From Chlamydomonas sphaeroides (taxonomy: Eukaryota; Chlorophyta; Chlorophyceae; Chlamydomonadales; Chlamydomonadaceae): a stretch of 64,000 bases of DNA. The position numbers were made by a program, and so were the translations under genes. Every line of letters begins with the position of its first letter. Position 1 is the first letter of the stretch. Where the stretch lies: NCBI GenBank assembly GCA_001662425.1, contig BDDC01000164.1, positions 17,897 to 81,896 on the forward strand, written 5' to 3'. The notes under the pieces are model-generated. The model did not search any database. It saw only the letters and a list, made by a program, of their open reading frames with translations, and had not been told where the DNA came from. Shown here piece after piece: positions 34,393-46,700 of the stretch.

Positions 34393-36376
34393 CTAGATTG
34401 AGATAGTCGCCACCCGTGTCACAAAACCCTTGCGAGCGCAGCTCCGACTGCGCAACGTGCTCAGCCGCACGCGAAACAAACTGCCCTGCACTGATGGCGG
34501 CGCGCAAGCCTTCGAGCCCCCACCGACAGCCCTGTAGCGCACATGGGTGCTAGCTGACTTATGGACGAGCACACAAGCAACGGCCCCTCAACGCACCTGC
34601 GCATATCGCTGCAGGTGGCCTCGCAGTCGGGCCGCCCCAGCAGCCACGTGTGCACCCGCTGCGCCCACGCCTGCTCCCCGGGGCTGCACCCGGGAGCCGC
34701 CGCAGGTCCGTGCCACGCGGCGCCTGGCCCCGGCCCTAGCCCCGGCGCTGGCCCAAGCGGCGCGCCCCCGGGCCTGCCCGGCTGTGCGTCAATCGCTGGC
34801 CGCACGGGCAATGATGGCGGCCTGTGGCGCCGGGGGCTCCAGGAGGCTGGCGGCGGGCCGGGTGCTGCCTCGCAGGGCCGCGGCGGCTGTGCGTACGGGC
34901 TGGGGGGTCGCAGCGCTCCGACTGTAGGCCTGGCCCTAGGGCGCATCAGGATGTGGGGGCCGCGACGGTGGAGCGCCCACAGGTGCGGGAACTCCTCGAG
35001 GAAGGTGATGACGGTGGAGCCGTGGAGCAGGTCAGGAGGTGGCTCCAGGCCGGCTCTGCAGGGCGGGCACGGCAGCACACGGGAAGGATGCCAAGTTCCC
35101 CCTGGGGGTCGATCACAGACCGCGCTCACGGTAGCCTTTGCGGCAGCCCCGGCGACGAGGGGGGGGGAACGTGCAGCGCCTGTGATGCCCCCCCTGGAGT
35201 GCATCACGCGGCACCTCCCGCCTGCACCTGCCTGACTAGGTCGCGCAGGAACGCCTCCTCATGCGGCTGCCGCAGCAGCCACGCGTGCACATGGAGCGCC
35301 CACGCCTCCTCCTCGCGCCCGGCGCACAGCGGTCCGGAGGCAGGGCGCGGGTGCTCGCGACGCAGCTGCTCGCCGCCGGGGCTGCAGCTGCGGCCGCCGC
35401 GGCGCCCCTCCTCCCCATCAGCGCTCTGGTACAGCCGGCGGCCCGGGCTCCTGCTCCGGCTGCACGCCCGCGTTCGCTCGCCGGACGCCGGACGCTCCCG
35501 CTGCGGGCTCACACGCACAGTGTCCGCGCCGCTGGCGTCGGTGCCACCGCCCGAGTTCGCGCCGGCGACGGCCTCCGCCGCTCGCTGGTCCCAGGGAGCC
35601 AGCGCGGCGCGCCACTCCTCCCACAGCTGCTCCGTCCAGACCTCGGCCTCCAGGGCCACAGCCAGCTGCGCCCGCAGCTCTGGCGACACGTGCACGGTGT
35701 CGGTCCGCTTATCCCAGCAGAAGCCGTCCGAGGCGGCACTGACCAGCTGCTGGCAGTAGCGCACACGGCTCAGCTGCGCAGCCGTGGCGCGGATCTCGTC
35801 CAGCGTGAGGTGCGGCTCGGCACCGGAGAGCACGCGCCGGCAAAAGTCGGCCTCCGCCGCGGCCCACTGCGGCTCTATGGGCGGCTCCTGGAGCAGCTGC
35901 TCGGTGGGGAAGGCCGAGCTGGGCGCGGAGGAGCTGTGCGGCGCGCCGCCTGCACTGGCGCCCTCGCCCACCAGAACCTGTTTGTCATCTGTCAACAGGA
36001 GTTTGGCGGGGAGGGCGGCACAAGAGTCGGCAGCGCGCTGGCTCAGGGGGGGCCTCCTGGCAACACGCCGGCCCCCCACAACTCCACGCCCAGCCTGCGC
36101 CTACGATATCCTGAGCACGCCACCACGCTCAAGCCCCCCGACCCCCGAAGCCCCCGTGCGCTCACGGATGGCGCGGAATCCGCGTCGGATGGTCACTCGG
36201 GCCTCGCCCGTTGCAGGGGACAGGAGGGCGATGAACGCTCCGCGCACGCTGGCGTGCTCAAAACCTGCTTTTCTCAACAGGCAGGCAGCACCCTCCAGCG
36301 CAGCAAGCTCTTGCTGCAGGACCAGGCAGGTAGCCAGAGCATGCCGCGAGGGCAGCAGTTTTGTATCGCCGCTCAT
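34393..36376 (-). CDS. Uncharacterised protein with duplicated W-rich helical motif
   Basis: Proposed minus-strand exons: 36376-36166, 35988-35228, 35135-34597, and tentatively 34531-34393, about 549 aa. Exons 1 and 2 join in phase (FRAI|HDKQVLVGEG). The exon 3 acceptor (AAG) and the terminal exon are guesses made to keep phase. Not recognised. Visible features: an N-terminal helical segment (LATCLVLQQELAALEGAACL), an acidic and aromatic central helix (VWTEQLWEEWRAALAPW), and two copies of a motif, AWALHVHAWLLRQPHEEAFL in exon 2 and AWAQRVHTWLLGRPDCEATC in exon 3. Between the copies lies TVITFLEEFPHLWALHRRGP, which loosely recalls the end of LOTUS/OST-HTH winged helices. It shares a 455-bp divergent region with RPN7. 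Confidence 0.5.
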
Positions 36377-36831
36377 TTCGCGTAGGTTGCATTTGCACAG
36401 GGTGTGCTTGTTGAGCTCAGCACAACGTCAACCGATTTCATACACGTGTAATGTGCTGACGTTGCCACAGGCAAAGCATCGCTGCACCGATTTCACCCGT
36501 ACATGTACCGCAAGTGCGCGTGTTCGCCGCAGGGGCCCCGCAAACCCGACCAAATAGAGGACAGGCTGTGGAGTGAAACTGCTGGGCGTGACGGGCAGCG
36601 GTTGGTGTGTTCTGTGCTCTGGGCTCCGTTCCGGCCAGGCACAAGGGGGCCAGGGGTCTGGGTACGTGCCTCGCGGTCCCCTTCACGAGAGGGCATACGA
36701 GACACAGTCGTTCCCCAAGCCCCCTACGCGTTCATTGATTGGCGCTGTTTGCTCCTTGCTCTTATCCCAATTCGACTCGCTGATACGGACTTGCGGCAGC
36801 TGGGCGGTCGTGCTGGCCTTAACGCGGCAGG
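36377..36831. promoter_or_regulatory. Shared divergent promoter region (uncharacterised gene / RPN7)
   Basis: 455 bp lie between two outward-facing start codons. The sequence is less GC-rich than the surrounding exons, as expected of a promoter. No specific element is identified. Confidence 0.55.
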
Positions 36832-39800
36832 ATGGAGGAGGCTAAGCAGGACTATCGCCTGGATCTAGCTCAGAAGGTCAGCAGGAAGGCTTGACAACCG
36901 TGCTGAGCAGAGCTCGGTCGAATGCCTTACAATGTGACCGTGTGCAGGTCTTCCTTCTCCGCACGCAAGAAGTTGAGAATGTAGATAGAGCAGCCCTGCA
37001 GAAGGAGGTACTGGCGTTGATAGAGGAGCAAAGTGAGTCCGAGATCTGCGCGCGCGAGGTGCAAACAAAACTCAGGGCTTGTCATTGCTGGCTTACAGCA
37101 GCCTTACAAGCTACCATTGCGCTCTGCAGACCTCGCGCCCCTCTACCAGCACTTCTGCACGGAGCTCGGATGGCCGCTTGACGCAGCCAAGCTGTCGGCG
37201 ATGCAGGCAGTGAACGCCGCAAAGTTAGAGGAGCTGGAGGCCAAGCGGAAAGACGCCGAGGAGAACCTGGGCGAGACGGAGGTGCGGGACGCCATGCTCG
37301 CCAAGGCGGAGTATCTGGGCAGCATCGGTGACCGGGAAGCGGGCACGGAGGCGTATGACGCGGTGGAGAAGAAGACGGCGAGTGGGGGCAACCGGGTGGA
37401 CCTGCTATTCAGCCAAATCAGGTGGGGGGCCAGCGTGGGTGTTGCACGGCGCAGCTGGGGTTTAGGGAACGGGGCCGGCGTGCAGCTGGAGTGGGGTGAG
37501 CTGGGCCGGCGTGCAGTGCTCTTGCACCGCTGCAGCGTGCTCAGCTCGGCACAACAGATGTGACTTCCTGCGTGGGCCGTGGTGGCCAGCTCCCGAGCCT
37601 TTTGCATGCCGCCAGCAGGCCGTTTCACCCGCCCTGGGCGTCCTTACCCCGCCACCAGGCTCTTCATCCTATACGGGGACTGGCGCCGCATCAAGTCGCT
37701 CGTGGCCCGCGCACAAGCGCTGTGCGAGGAGGGGGGCGACTGGGAGCGCAAGAACAAGCTCAAGGTAGGATGCGCGACAGCACCAGGCAGGCAGGCAGGC
37801 GCGGTGACAGGGCGTGGAAGGGCGCGCATTGGTTGCCAGCTGACAAAGTGGCCTGCCAGGCGTCCTGCGCTTGACACGGTGGCATCTATGTGGGGCGAGC
37901 GCTGCGGCCACGCTGCGCCGTGCTGGCCCTTGAGGCGATGCGAGACGGAGCCACCGTTCGTCACCACCGGCTCAGCTGTACCCGCAGCAGCTCGCACAGC
38001 CGCTTGCGACCTGCAGCCGCCTGCAGCCCTCGGCTCATGCATTCAAGGGCCTGCGTCCGGTCGGCGCCTGTGGCTGGCGGGGCGGCGCGAGCCGCATGCA
38101 GCCAGGGGACACCCGCCGCCCAGCACCCACGCGGGCGCGCGGCGCCGGCCGACTTGCGCGCGCCTGGGACTGTGCCGCCAACTCTGTGGCGCCTCCGAAT
38201 GGCCCGGCAGGCACTCGCTGAAGGGCGCTCCCAGCATTGCGCCCCGTTACCGTATTGGAGCTGCTGGCGGTCGGCGCTGCGCACCTCATTAAGCCCGCCA
38301 GCGTCCCGATCCTCCGCAGCAGCAGCTGTGGGGCACAGTTGGCCGTCGGCAGCCTTCTCCGCCCCAAAGCTCCAGTGGCAGCACCACGGACCATCTGGTA
38401 GCACGCCGTCCCACGCACCGCCCACTCTCCTTCCTTGCCCTCCCCAGGTGTACCAGGGCGTGCTGGCGCTCTTCACGCGGCAGCTGTCCGCCGCCGCCGA
38501 CCTGTTGCTGGACTCGCTGGCCACCTTCACTGCCAGCGAGCTCTTCCCCTACAGCAGGCTCATCTTCTACGCCATTGTGGCGGCGCTGCCCACGTGAGCC
38601 AGCAGCAGCTGGGAGCAGCAGGCAGCGGGCGGAGGAGGGCGCAGGGCTGCGCGGAGAGCGCTGCCGTCGTGGGATGTGAAGATGGCGGAGCAATGGGGTG
38701 AAGCGGCGCTGTCGTCAAGCGGGGCCAGGCCCCCGCGGTACTGCAGATCGAGTCCTAAGCAGCGACGGCCCCTGCCTCTCTGACGCCCCCAGGCTGTCGC
38801 GGTCAGAGCTCAAGAAGCGGGTGGTGGACTCGCCTGAGGTGCTGTCGGTGGTGGGCTCGCTGCCGGGGTGCGCGCCGCTGCTGGAGGCGCTGTACGGCTG
38901 CAAGTACAAGCAGTTCTTCTCGGTGAGGGGCGGGGAGGGTGGGAGGGAGGGAGGGAGAGGGTGCAGCAGGCGGCGGCGCGGCCGGGCCCGGCGCCGAGCC
39001 CCTGCGCCATGCAGCGGGAGTCGAGTTGGGCGGTGGCGCACTCGGGATGTACGCTAGCGTTACGCTGCCCGCGCCCTGCCACGCCGTCGACCACCATCTC
39101 GTTGGCGGCGGCGCTGTGCTCTGTCCCTCCACTCCTGCGACCTCCTCTGCTCGACCCCTGGTACATCCCCTCTCGTCAACTATGCCGCTCCCCCGCCCTC
39201 GCCCGGCCGCCCACCGCAGTCGTTCCTGGAGGTGGTGGGCGACATGCGGCGGGACATGTACCTGCACCACCACGTGCGGCACTACAGCAGGGAGCTGCGG
39301 GCCGTGGCCTACACGCAGGTGAGGGGCAGGGGGCGGGGGGGAGCGGGGAGAGGCGCCGCGGGGAGAGCGTGGGGGAGGGCTCACGGACGAAGGGTCCTGA
39401 GCGCCTCCTCAGCGAAATGTTCGACAGTCGGCCCTTGCAGCCGCCCGCTTCCGCACTGGCAGCTCTCAACCGACACTGTCGGTCCATTAGCCCTTGTCCT
39501 GCCCGATGCCTCAACCCCCATTGCAAATTAGTTCGTTTCTCCCATAGTACACCTGAGGGTTTTGCCCAGCCCTGCTCTGTATGAATGTGCCTGGGCCGCT
39601 GCCCCCCGTAGTACGCTCAACCCTTGGTACATTCCTCCCCCACCCGCCTGCCTGCCAGTTCCTGGAGAGCTACAAGAGCGTGACGCTGGACTCGATGGCG
39701 GCCGCCTTCGACGTGAGCGCCGCCTTCCTTGACGCGGAGCTCGTGGACTTCATCTGCGCAGGCCGGCTGCACGCCAAGATCGACAAGGTGGCGGGCGTCA

Positions 39801-40265
39801 TCGAGACCAACAGGTGCGCACACCGCAGCACGGGCGCACCCCCAGGGCCCCAACTGTGCAGCTCTAGGCGCGCCGGCATCTCAGCGGCGCCCTGCGGTGT
39901 GCGCTGCGGGCTGCTCATGCGCAAACTGCCCTTGCCGCAGCACATTGCACGGTCTGCACTGCGCTGGACCCACACAACCGGCAGGCTTCACAGCGGCCTG
40001 CTTGTGTTCCCTGGGTGCCGGCCTTGCGCCGCCCTCTACCGGCCCCGCCCGCGTCCCCCTCCTACAGTCGCCGCCTGGGCCAGGCCTTCGGAACGGTGTA
40101 CACTGAGTCTCGGGTGCTTGAGCCAGCGCGGTCCCTGCCTCCTGCCTCCCGTCTCCCACACCCAGGCCCGACGCCAAGAACGCGCTGTACGCGGACACGC
40201 TAAAGAAGGGCGACCTGCTGCTCAACCGGGTGCAGAAGCTGGCGCGCGTCATCGACATGGAGTGA
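36832..40265 (+). CDS. RPN7: 26S proteasome regulatory lid subunit RPN7 (PSMD6)
   Basis: Nine exons: 36832-36876, 36948-37032, 37130-37421, 37659-37764, 38448-38593, 38793-38922, 39220-39318, 39659-39813, 40166-40265. The product is 385 aa, against about 389 in human PSMD6. Spliced motifs match the family in order: NLAPLYQHFCTELGW, DAEENLGETEVRDAMLAKAE, GDWERKNKLK joined to VYQGVLALFTRQ, ELFPYSRLIFY, LKKRVVDSPEVLSVV, YKQFFS, FLESYKSVTLDSMAAAF and GRLHAKIDKVAGVIETN, then RPDAKNALYADTLKKGD. The N-terminal half is the helical repeat region and the C-terminal half (about 195-360) the PCI domain that assembles the lid horseshoe. It acts in the cytosol and nucleus. Intron 4 (37765-38447) is the longest and carries no recognisable gene. 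Confidence 0.95.
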
Positions 40266-40724
40266 GCGGCGTCGGCACGGGGACGGGGCGCAGACTGCCC
40301 GGAGGCGTGGGGGGAGCGGAGCGCTGCTGGGCGCGGGAGTGGTGCTGCGCGACGGCGGGACGCCGCGGCAGTTCATGGCAGCATGGCAGGCATGGAGGGC
40401 GGCTGGGGCCATGAGTGGTGTAGGGGTGGCCGCAGCGGGGTGGGGCTGGGGCACTGGGCAAGCGCGGGAGTGCTGTGCACCCGGTTAGCGTTGCTGCTGC
40501 TGGGTGCTGATTGTGTGAAGCGCCGAGCTGGCCAAGGCGTATGTTGGGCCGGGCGTGTGCTGGTGCGCTGCTGGGCCGGGCGCGTGCTGGTGCTCTGCAG
40601 GGCCAGGCGCGTGCTAGAGCTCTGCAGTCAATGCTGCGCGGACGTACAGGTTGGCGTGTACAGGCCGAGATGAAGTGCTGAGCTGCAGGTGCGAGTTGGA
40701 TGTGCGAGCTGATCCCCCGCGGCG

Positions 40725-41295
40725 NNNNNNNNNNNNNNNNNNNNNNNNNNNNNNNNNNNNNNNNNNNNNNNNNNNNNNNNNNNNNNNNNNNNNNNNNNNN
40801 NNNNNNNNNNNNNNNNNNNNNNNNNNNNNNNNNNNNNNNNNNNNNNNNNNNNNNNNNNNNNNNNNNNNNNNNNNNNNNNNNNNNNNNNNNNNNNNNNNNN
40901 NNNNNNNNNNNNNNNNNNNNNNNNNNNNNNNNNNNNNNNNNNNNNNNNNNNNNNNNNNNNNNNNNNNNNNNNNNNNNNNNNNNNNNNNNNNNNNNNNNNN
41001 NNNNNNNNNNNNNNNNNNNNNNNNNNNNNNNNNNNNNNNNNNNNNNNNNNNNNNNNNNNNNNNNNNNNNNNNNNNNNNNNNNNNNNNNNNNNNNNNNNNN
41101 NNNNNNNNNNNNNNNNNNNNNNNNNNNNNNNNNNNNNNNNNNNNNNNNNNNNNNNNNNNNNNNNNNNNNNNNNNNNNNNNNNNNNNNNNNNNNNNNNNNN
41201 NNNNNNNNNNNNNNNNNNNNNNNNNNNNNNNNNNNNNNNNNNNNNNNNNNNNNNNNNNNNNNNNNNNNNNNNNNNNNNNNNNNNNNNNNNNNNNN
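40725..41295. other. Assembly gap (571 Ns)
   Basis: A run of unresolved bases directly before a tandem array, so array sequence may be missing. Confidence 1.
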
Positions 41296-41343
41296 GATAT
41301 GCGTAGACATCCTTAGGTCGCCCGTTCGATCCGGGCTGGGGAG
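41296..41343 (+). tRNA. tRNA-like 3' fragment (T-arm only), truncated by the gap
   Basis: GCCCG-TTCGATC-CGGGC at 41320-41336 forms a perfect T-arm with a 7-nt TTCGATC loop, preceded by AGGTC as a possible variable loop. The bases left of it do not form a convincing anticodon stem, and the 5' half is in the gap. It could be the end of a tRNA-derived SINE or chance. Low confidence. Confidence 0.2.
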
Positions 41344-41635
41344 ACTGTTTTGCCCGCAGAGGCTACGCTGTGACACGGGCTGAGGCCCGCAGAGGCTGGG
41401 GAGACTGTTTTGCCCGCAGAGGCTACGCTGTGACACGGGCTGAGGCCCGCAGAGGCTACGCTGTGACACGGGCTTGAGGCGTTGGTGCGCAAGCGGTCGC
41501 CGTGTTTTGCCCGCAGAGGTTACGCTGTGACACGGGCTGAGGCGTTGGTGCGCAAGCGGTCGCCGTGTTTTGCCCGCAGAGGTTACGCTGTGACACGGGC
41601 TGAGGCGTTGGTGCGCAAGCGGTCGCCGGACCCCT
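41337..41635 (+). repeat. Tandem array of 60- and 63-bp units
   Basis: Two near-identical 60-bp units (41337-41396, 41397-41456) contain GACTGTTTTGCCCGCAGAGG and TACGCTGTGACACGGGCTGA. They are followed by 63-bp units starting at about 41458, 41521 and 41584 that keep the same core and add GCGTTGGTGCGCAAGCGGTC. The shared core and changing spacer show a higher-order or evolving array. Confidence 0.95.
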
Positions 41636-42449
41636 GCGGGACCCATCTCTTGCGTGGTTTGTGGAAGACTTGTCGGACGTGAGTTCCATCGCATCGCCAT
41701 GACAGTGAAGGCGGCAGTCAAATGCCACCCACGTCGAATCCGCAAAGGGGGGGGGCGGGGCTAGCTGGGTACCAAAAGGACGCCTCCTCTGAGCGAGAGC
41801 CTACTCAACGCTCTGTCAGGCGACTTGCCAGGGCGCGTCTTGGCGAGGTCCCAAGCCACGGGCCTCACGACGCCAACAAAGGGCCCCAAACACGGCGCAC
41901 GCAATTAAATGAGCGGTGAACTCATGTTCAACGGCGCTTTTGCCCAGGGGAGACTCCCCTGCTCTTGCCCGCATCGCTCTTTTGCGCTGGGCTACCCTCC
42001 CTAAGTGAGCGGCTGTGAGCCGTGTGAACCATCGTGAGCTCACTGAAAGGATTCCTTACAAGGGGAACCGCTCGAACTTCAGCGGAGGTGCATACACGTC
42101 ACCGCATCACCCTACCCACTTCGCCGCCTACTTCCGCGCAGGCTTTCACTGCCCCACCGCAGGACCTTTGCCGTACGGTTTTGTGCCGGTGAACAGCGGG
42201 TTGGGGGAATGTTACCTCCGACCTGAGCGTGTGCGGCTGACCGCCGAGCACCTTGAAGAGGTCTTGTAAGCGGTGTGAGCCATCGTGAGGACGTGAGCGC
42301 CTGTGTTCCTTGCGCAACGCATAGCCGTCTCGTAGCTATTCCTACCAGACCGTGCCACTCTTGAGCCGCACAATCTCAGCTTGCCCTTCAGGCCCTCACA
42401 GGTCCTCTTTGTGCTAGCGCAAAGCCGCATACTTGCCGCATTCAAGCGT

Positions 42450-42870
42450 GCCCCGACCCCAAGGCCGGGTGAAGGGGCCAGGGGTTGCGCCCCAGACGAG
42501 CGCCGGCAGCCCGGCACTGAGAGTATGTGATGAATGGCGAGTTAATAGGGTGGTTGGCGCCCGCGCTCAGTTTGAGCTTTGTTGCTGGTTGGGGGTTGGG
42601 ACTGCTCTCCCCCCCCCCGCGCGCCGCACTGTGCTATTGCCTGTCTTGCCTGCTGGTGCTGCCGTGTGGTGTGTGGCGTGCGTGTTCTGACTCTGTTCGC
42701 GTTGACGTGTAGAGGGGACGAAAGTTCTACTACTCCTGCGGGGTGTGTGTGTGTGTAACGAATTCTTCTGCTTCTTGGGCGCCTTCGCAAGTCACTCCTT
42801 ACAGCGAGATAGCCCTAATGAAGGACTGGGTCGGAGCTACGCCCCTTTTGCCTTTCCGGATGGGTCCACC
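42450..42870 (-). repeat. Dispersed repeat family R1, copy e
   Basis: On the minus strand from 42870: CCCATCCGGAAAGGCAAAAG, GGGCGTAGCTCCGACCCAGT and CCTTCATTAGGGCT match copies a, c and d. Further along, GTCTGGGGCGCAACCCCTGG (42500-42480) matches copies a and c. The middle is diverged. Confidence 0.65.
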
Positions 42871-43336
42871 TCGTTGGCGTGCTTGTCTTGACCGGTGATT
42901 GCTCCGCGGGAGCCGGGGGATCCAATATTTCTTCTTTGGGAGCGGGAAGGTCGTGGAGGGGCCGATGTACGCCTTGCTGACTGCTCACCCAAACTTGCGT
43001 TGCTCCTGGGGGCAGGGGGAAACGCCTACGGGCCGCCTATACCGTGGGGGGGGGGGCGGAACCCGCTGCGAACCTCTCGGACATGAGCGGTGTGTCGAGC
43101 GCATAACGCTCCCAGCTCAACAAACCGCTCATACTTAGTGTTACGTGTAAGAGGACATCCGCGCAATATCCGCCTTTTACACGTTACACGCTGCACGCGT
43201 GGCACGCAACGAATGGTCGAGAGCATTGCCACCAGCGTGACCGCGACAGCGCCCACGTCTGTTGGTGTTAAGCCCGCAACCTGCCCGTTTGCTCCAGAGC
43301 AGGGGGGAGGGCCTCTGCAAAGCACCCCACTCCTGC

Positions 43337-43341
43337 TTACA
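43337..43341 (-). terminator. Candidate poly(A) signal (TGTAA) for ERGIC3
   Basis: TGTAA on the minus strand about 376 bp past the ERGIC3 stop. TGTAA is the usual poly(A) motif in volvocine algae. Further TGTAA copies occur near 43180-43190. Confidence 0.35.
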
Positions 43342-43716
43342 GTAAGAGTGTAAACCGCGCCGTCCTGCCCCCAAGCCCTCCAAAAGCGGTGTTGGCGGAC
43401 GGGCACGACGCGCAACCATGTGGGCCCTGGGTGCCCAGGCCGGGCGCCATCCTCCCTGAAGCCCTGAATCTCCCGTGGCCCCTCGCGTCGTTCACATGGC
43501 TAGCAGCCGCCTCCCACCACACGGCGCTGTGCTGCCGCACTGCACGACAGCACAGCACCCGGTTGCCCGCTTCACACGCCCAAACACTGCAGGCGAACCA
43601 GGCGCTCATACACGCACCCTAGCAGCCCACCGCTTTCAAGTACAGAACGCAGCGGCCGCGGCCGCGCTTCTTCGTCGCAGCTTGGTGGCTCCGCTACCGC
43701 CCTTTGCAGGGGCGGC

Positions 43717-46700
43717 TCAGCTGAACTTGCCCAGCTCCATCTTCTTCTTGATGAGCTTGGTGCTCGTGTACACAAAGGCGTCCACGATGCCCGACACCGT
43801 GAACACGCCTCCCACGATGGCGCACACGCCGGTGAGGAAGGACAGGAAGGACGACGCGTGCTCCACGATGCGCACCTGCGGCGCGGGGATGCAGGTGCCC
43901 GTGAAGTGGGGTGCGTACTGACGTTGTGGGTGTGGGGGAGCATGGACTCGCAAGCAGCAGGGCCACCCGCATGGTGGCCAGCGGGGGCGATGGCTGACGG
44001 GCCTGATCGTGAACCGCGCTTGCACCCAACACAGCGACAACGGCTCTGCTACGTTTCCGCTGCCTGCGCGCTGACCGGGCCGTGGAGTGACGCAGTACGA
44101 AAACCCGCCGCTTCGGTGCGCGAACCACCGCGCCGCCACCGCCGCAGCATCACCTTGATGGGCGACAGGTCGTAGAAGAAGAAGACGCCCGGCAGCGTCT
44201 TGCCGGGGCCGCCCTGCGCTTCCCGGAAGTTCTCCGTCACGGAGAACTGGTTGGTGGCGACCGTCGAGTTGCTGGTGGTGGTGTACGAGGTGGGCACCAC
44301 CTGCGGCATGTGGGTCGGCGAGCGAGGGCGGAGGTTGGGCGCGCGCCGGCACATGGAGCGCAACGGGCAACGGAGCGCGACACGCCGTCACGGGGGTCGG
44401 GGCGCGCATCCGGCCCAAGGCCAAGGGGGGTGGGCGGCCTGCGCAGGTGGGAACCTTGACAGGGCCCGACATGCGGCGCTGCTGCCGCAGGCCCCGAGCC
44501 CCAACGATGCCGAGCATGCCCCGGTGTCGCCCTGCGGCTTCTGTTCCGGCCCCTGCCCGGGGCCGCACCTCAATCACGCCTGACCCAGCAGGAAGTATGC
44601 ACACAACGACACCGGCACGCCCGTGCCGTGGTTCCCCACCTTGAGGAAGTACTGGAACATGCCCGTGGTGGCGGCCGTAGCGTAGCCGGCCTTAATGCCG
44701 TCCAGCGGGTTCTTCATGCCCGGGTAGGGCGCCCCGAAGCTAAGCCGGTGGATGGTGTGCCGGAAATCGATCACGGCATCGCCAAAGGGCGCAATGTCGT
44801 GCACGTGCATGGAGCCCTGCTGGTAGGAGCGCCCCGGCGCAAAGTGGAAGTTGCCCGCCACCTTGTTGACCTGGGGGCAGAGGGGGAGCAGCAGCGTACG
44901 AAGTGTGAGCGCTGTGGGACGCTCGGTTGCACTTCATGTCGGGAGGGAAGGGGAAGGGGAAGGGGAAGGAGCGGTCGGGCGCAGGGAGGTCACATGGCGT
45001 TAGTTTTGTCGGGATGGTAGGGCAGGGCGGGCGCTAGGGCGGGCAGAGGGTATGAGGTGCGATGAGGGGCTCGGGCGATCGGTCGTGTTGAGGATGCGCA
45101 TGCTCGGGAGGGGAAGCATTTGCCGGGCAGGCGGGAGGAGGAGCGAGGAGCGGAGGCGTTCAGCAGCCGGGAATCAAGGGAAAGCGCTGAGAGCTTTGCA
45201 GGGCTGTCATGGCAATGCGCGCGTAGAAGCGGCGGGTAACGGAAGGTGCTAGCCCACACACGAGGGCCGTCGGATGCCGCAGCGGTGTGGCTGGCGACCG
45301 AGGGTGCACCCAGGCAGCTAGCCGAGATAGGCGTACAGCCTACATGCGTGCATGCAGCCCTAGCGCCATCCATGGCGGCGTGTAGGAGGATGTTCACAGA
45401 ATAGGTATTTACTTGCAAGACAAAGTGCAATCTGCCAGCAACCCCACGAGAGCTGCAATGCCGTCCGCGCATGCAGCAGCGCTGCCCACCCCGGCTCGCG
45501 CTCAGCCCAGTGGGCCGCGCGCGGCCAACCAGGTGCAGCAGCGCGCCCGATGACCTCGGCACTTGGCCAAGCCCCTCCCCTATAATTACGTTGCGGCTAA
45601 GGCTCACCTCGAGCATGCCCCACATCTTGCAGCCCTCCCCCGCCTGCTCCTTGATGCTCTCCGTGTACACGTCGTGCGCGCACTGCTCGATGTGGTCCAC
45701 ATTGGCTAAAGCCCAGCCCTTGCGCCGGTACGCCGCGCGGACCTGCGGGGCCGGGAGGACGAAGGCACGGGGGGAAGCGCAAGCGACAGGGCCAGACCGC
45801 CCTCAGCACGCAACTCTGCTGCAGGTGCCGTTGGGGGATGCTTGATCGCTGAACATCGCCGCCGGCTAGCGGCACAGACTACAATGCCCCAAACCTCACG
45901 ACAGCTGGCAAGCCACCCCGCCCCAGCGGGAGCCTATGGGGCGCTGCGCGCGCACCTCATCGCAGGTGTTGCAGCAGTCGCCCGCTTTGTCCTCCGCCCC
46001 ATAGCAGCTGCCGCACACTGGCCCCGTCACATTGCCGGTGGCCACCGCCGTGTCATTCGCGTTCGCCGCGACCTTCTTCTTCGTCTCCTCCACGTTGTGC
46101 TTCTCCGCCTCCTTCACCGGAGACCCGTTCGCGTGAAGCCGCTGCTTGTAGACATCATGGTCCTGCGGCAGGCCAAGGGCCAGGGGCCCCGCCGCGGTAA
46201 GCAGAGCCCACTCAACCGCTACGCACCCCTGGCACAGGTGTTGCAGAGCAACGGCCAGGGCAGCGCGGCCTCGCCCTCGGCAAGGCCAGTTGCTATCGTA
46301 GCAACTAAGCACGGCCCTAGCCCTTGGCCCAGCCCAGCCCGGGAACCGGACGAAGCTCAACTACCAGGTCGAGATGGAGCTCGCCGCTAATGTCCATGGC
46401 GTCGAGGCTGAGCCACGAGCAGGGGACTCGCGGGAACGTCATGTCGAACTGCGGGAGGGTTGTCAGGCAACCCAGGGAGTCAGGCCCTTTCTTGGAACAT
46501 TTGGGGCGTGAGCCAGCTGTGCGGGAAAGATGTACACACGCGGAGGGCGGCCACGGTGGCCCTTGGTGCAAGCATGCCAGCCCAGGGTGCGGGGCGCCGC
46601 GAGGCACGGTGTTGCCGGTCGAGGCAACACGGCGGTCGCCGTTTTCGCCAGCTCACATGGATCTGTATCTTTTCCCCTCTCCCAATGTCGACTGACAGCT

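Larger units (their letters stand above)
40266..43716. other. Intergenic region with assembly gap, tandem array and repeat copy
   Basis: This holds the RPN7 3'UTR, the 571-base gap, the 60/63-bp tandem array (41337-41635), R1 copy e, and the ERGIC3 3' end. Short ORFs near 42015-42269 (frame containing NFSGGAYTSPHHPTHFAAYF) have no recognised family. The rest shows nothing coding. Confidence 0.45.

Noticed and set aside
41296..41343. Complete tRNA gene
   Set aside because: Only the T-arm folds; the anticodon stem does not pair and the 5' half is missing in the gap.
42015..42269. 84-aa plus-strand ORF with a fairly balanced composition
   Set aside because: No recognised motif and no neighbouring exons; it lies in a repeat-bearing intergenic region, so not called as a gene.
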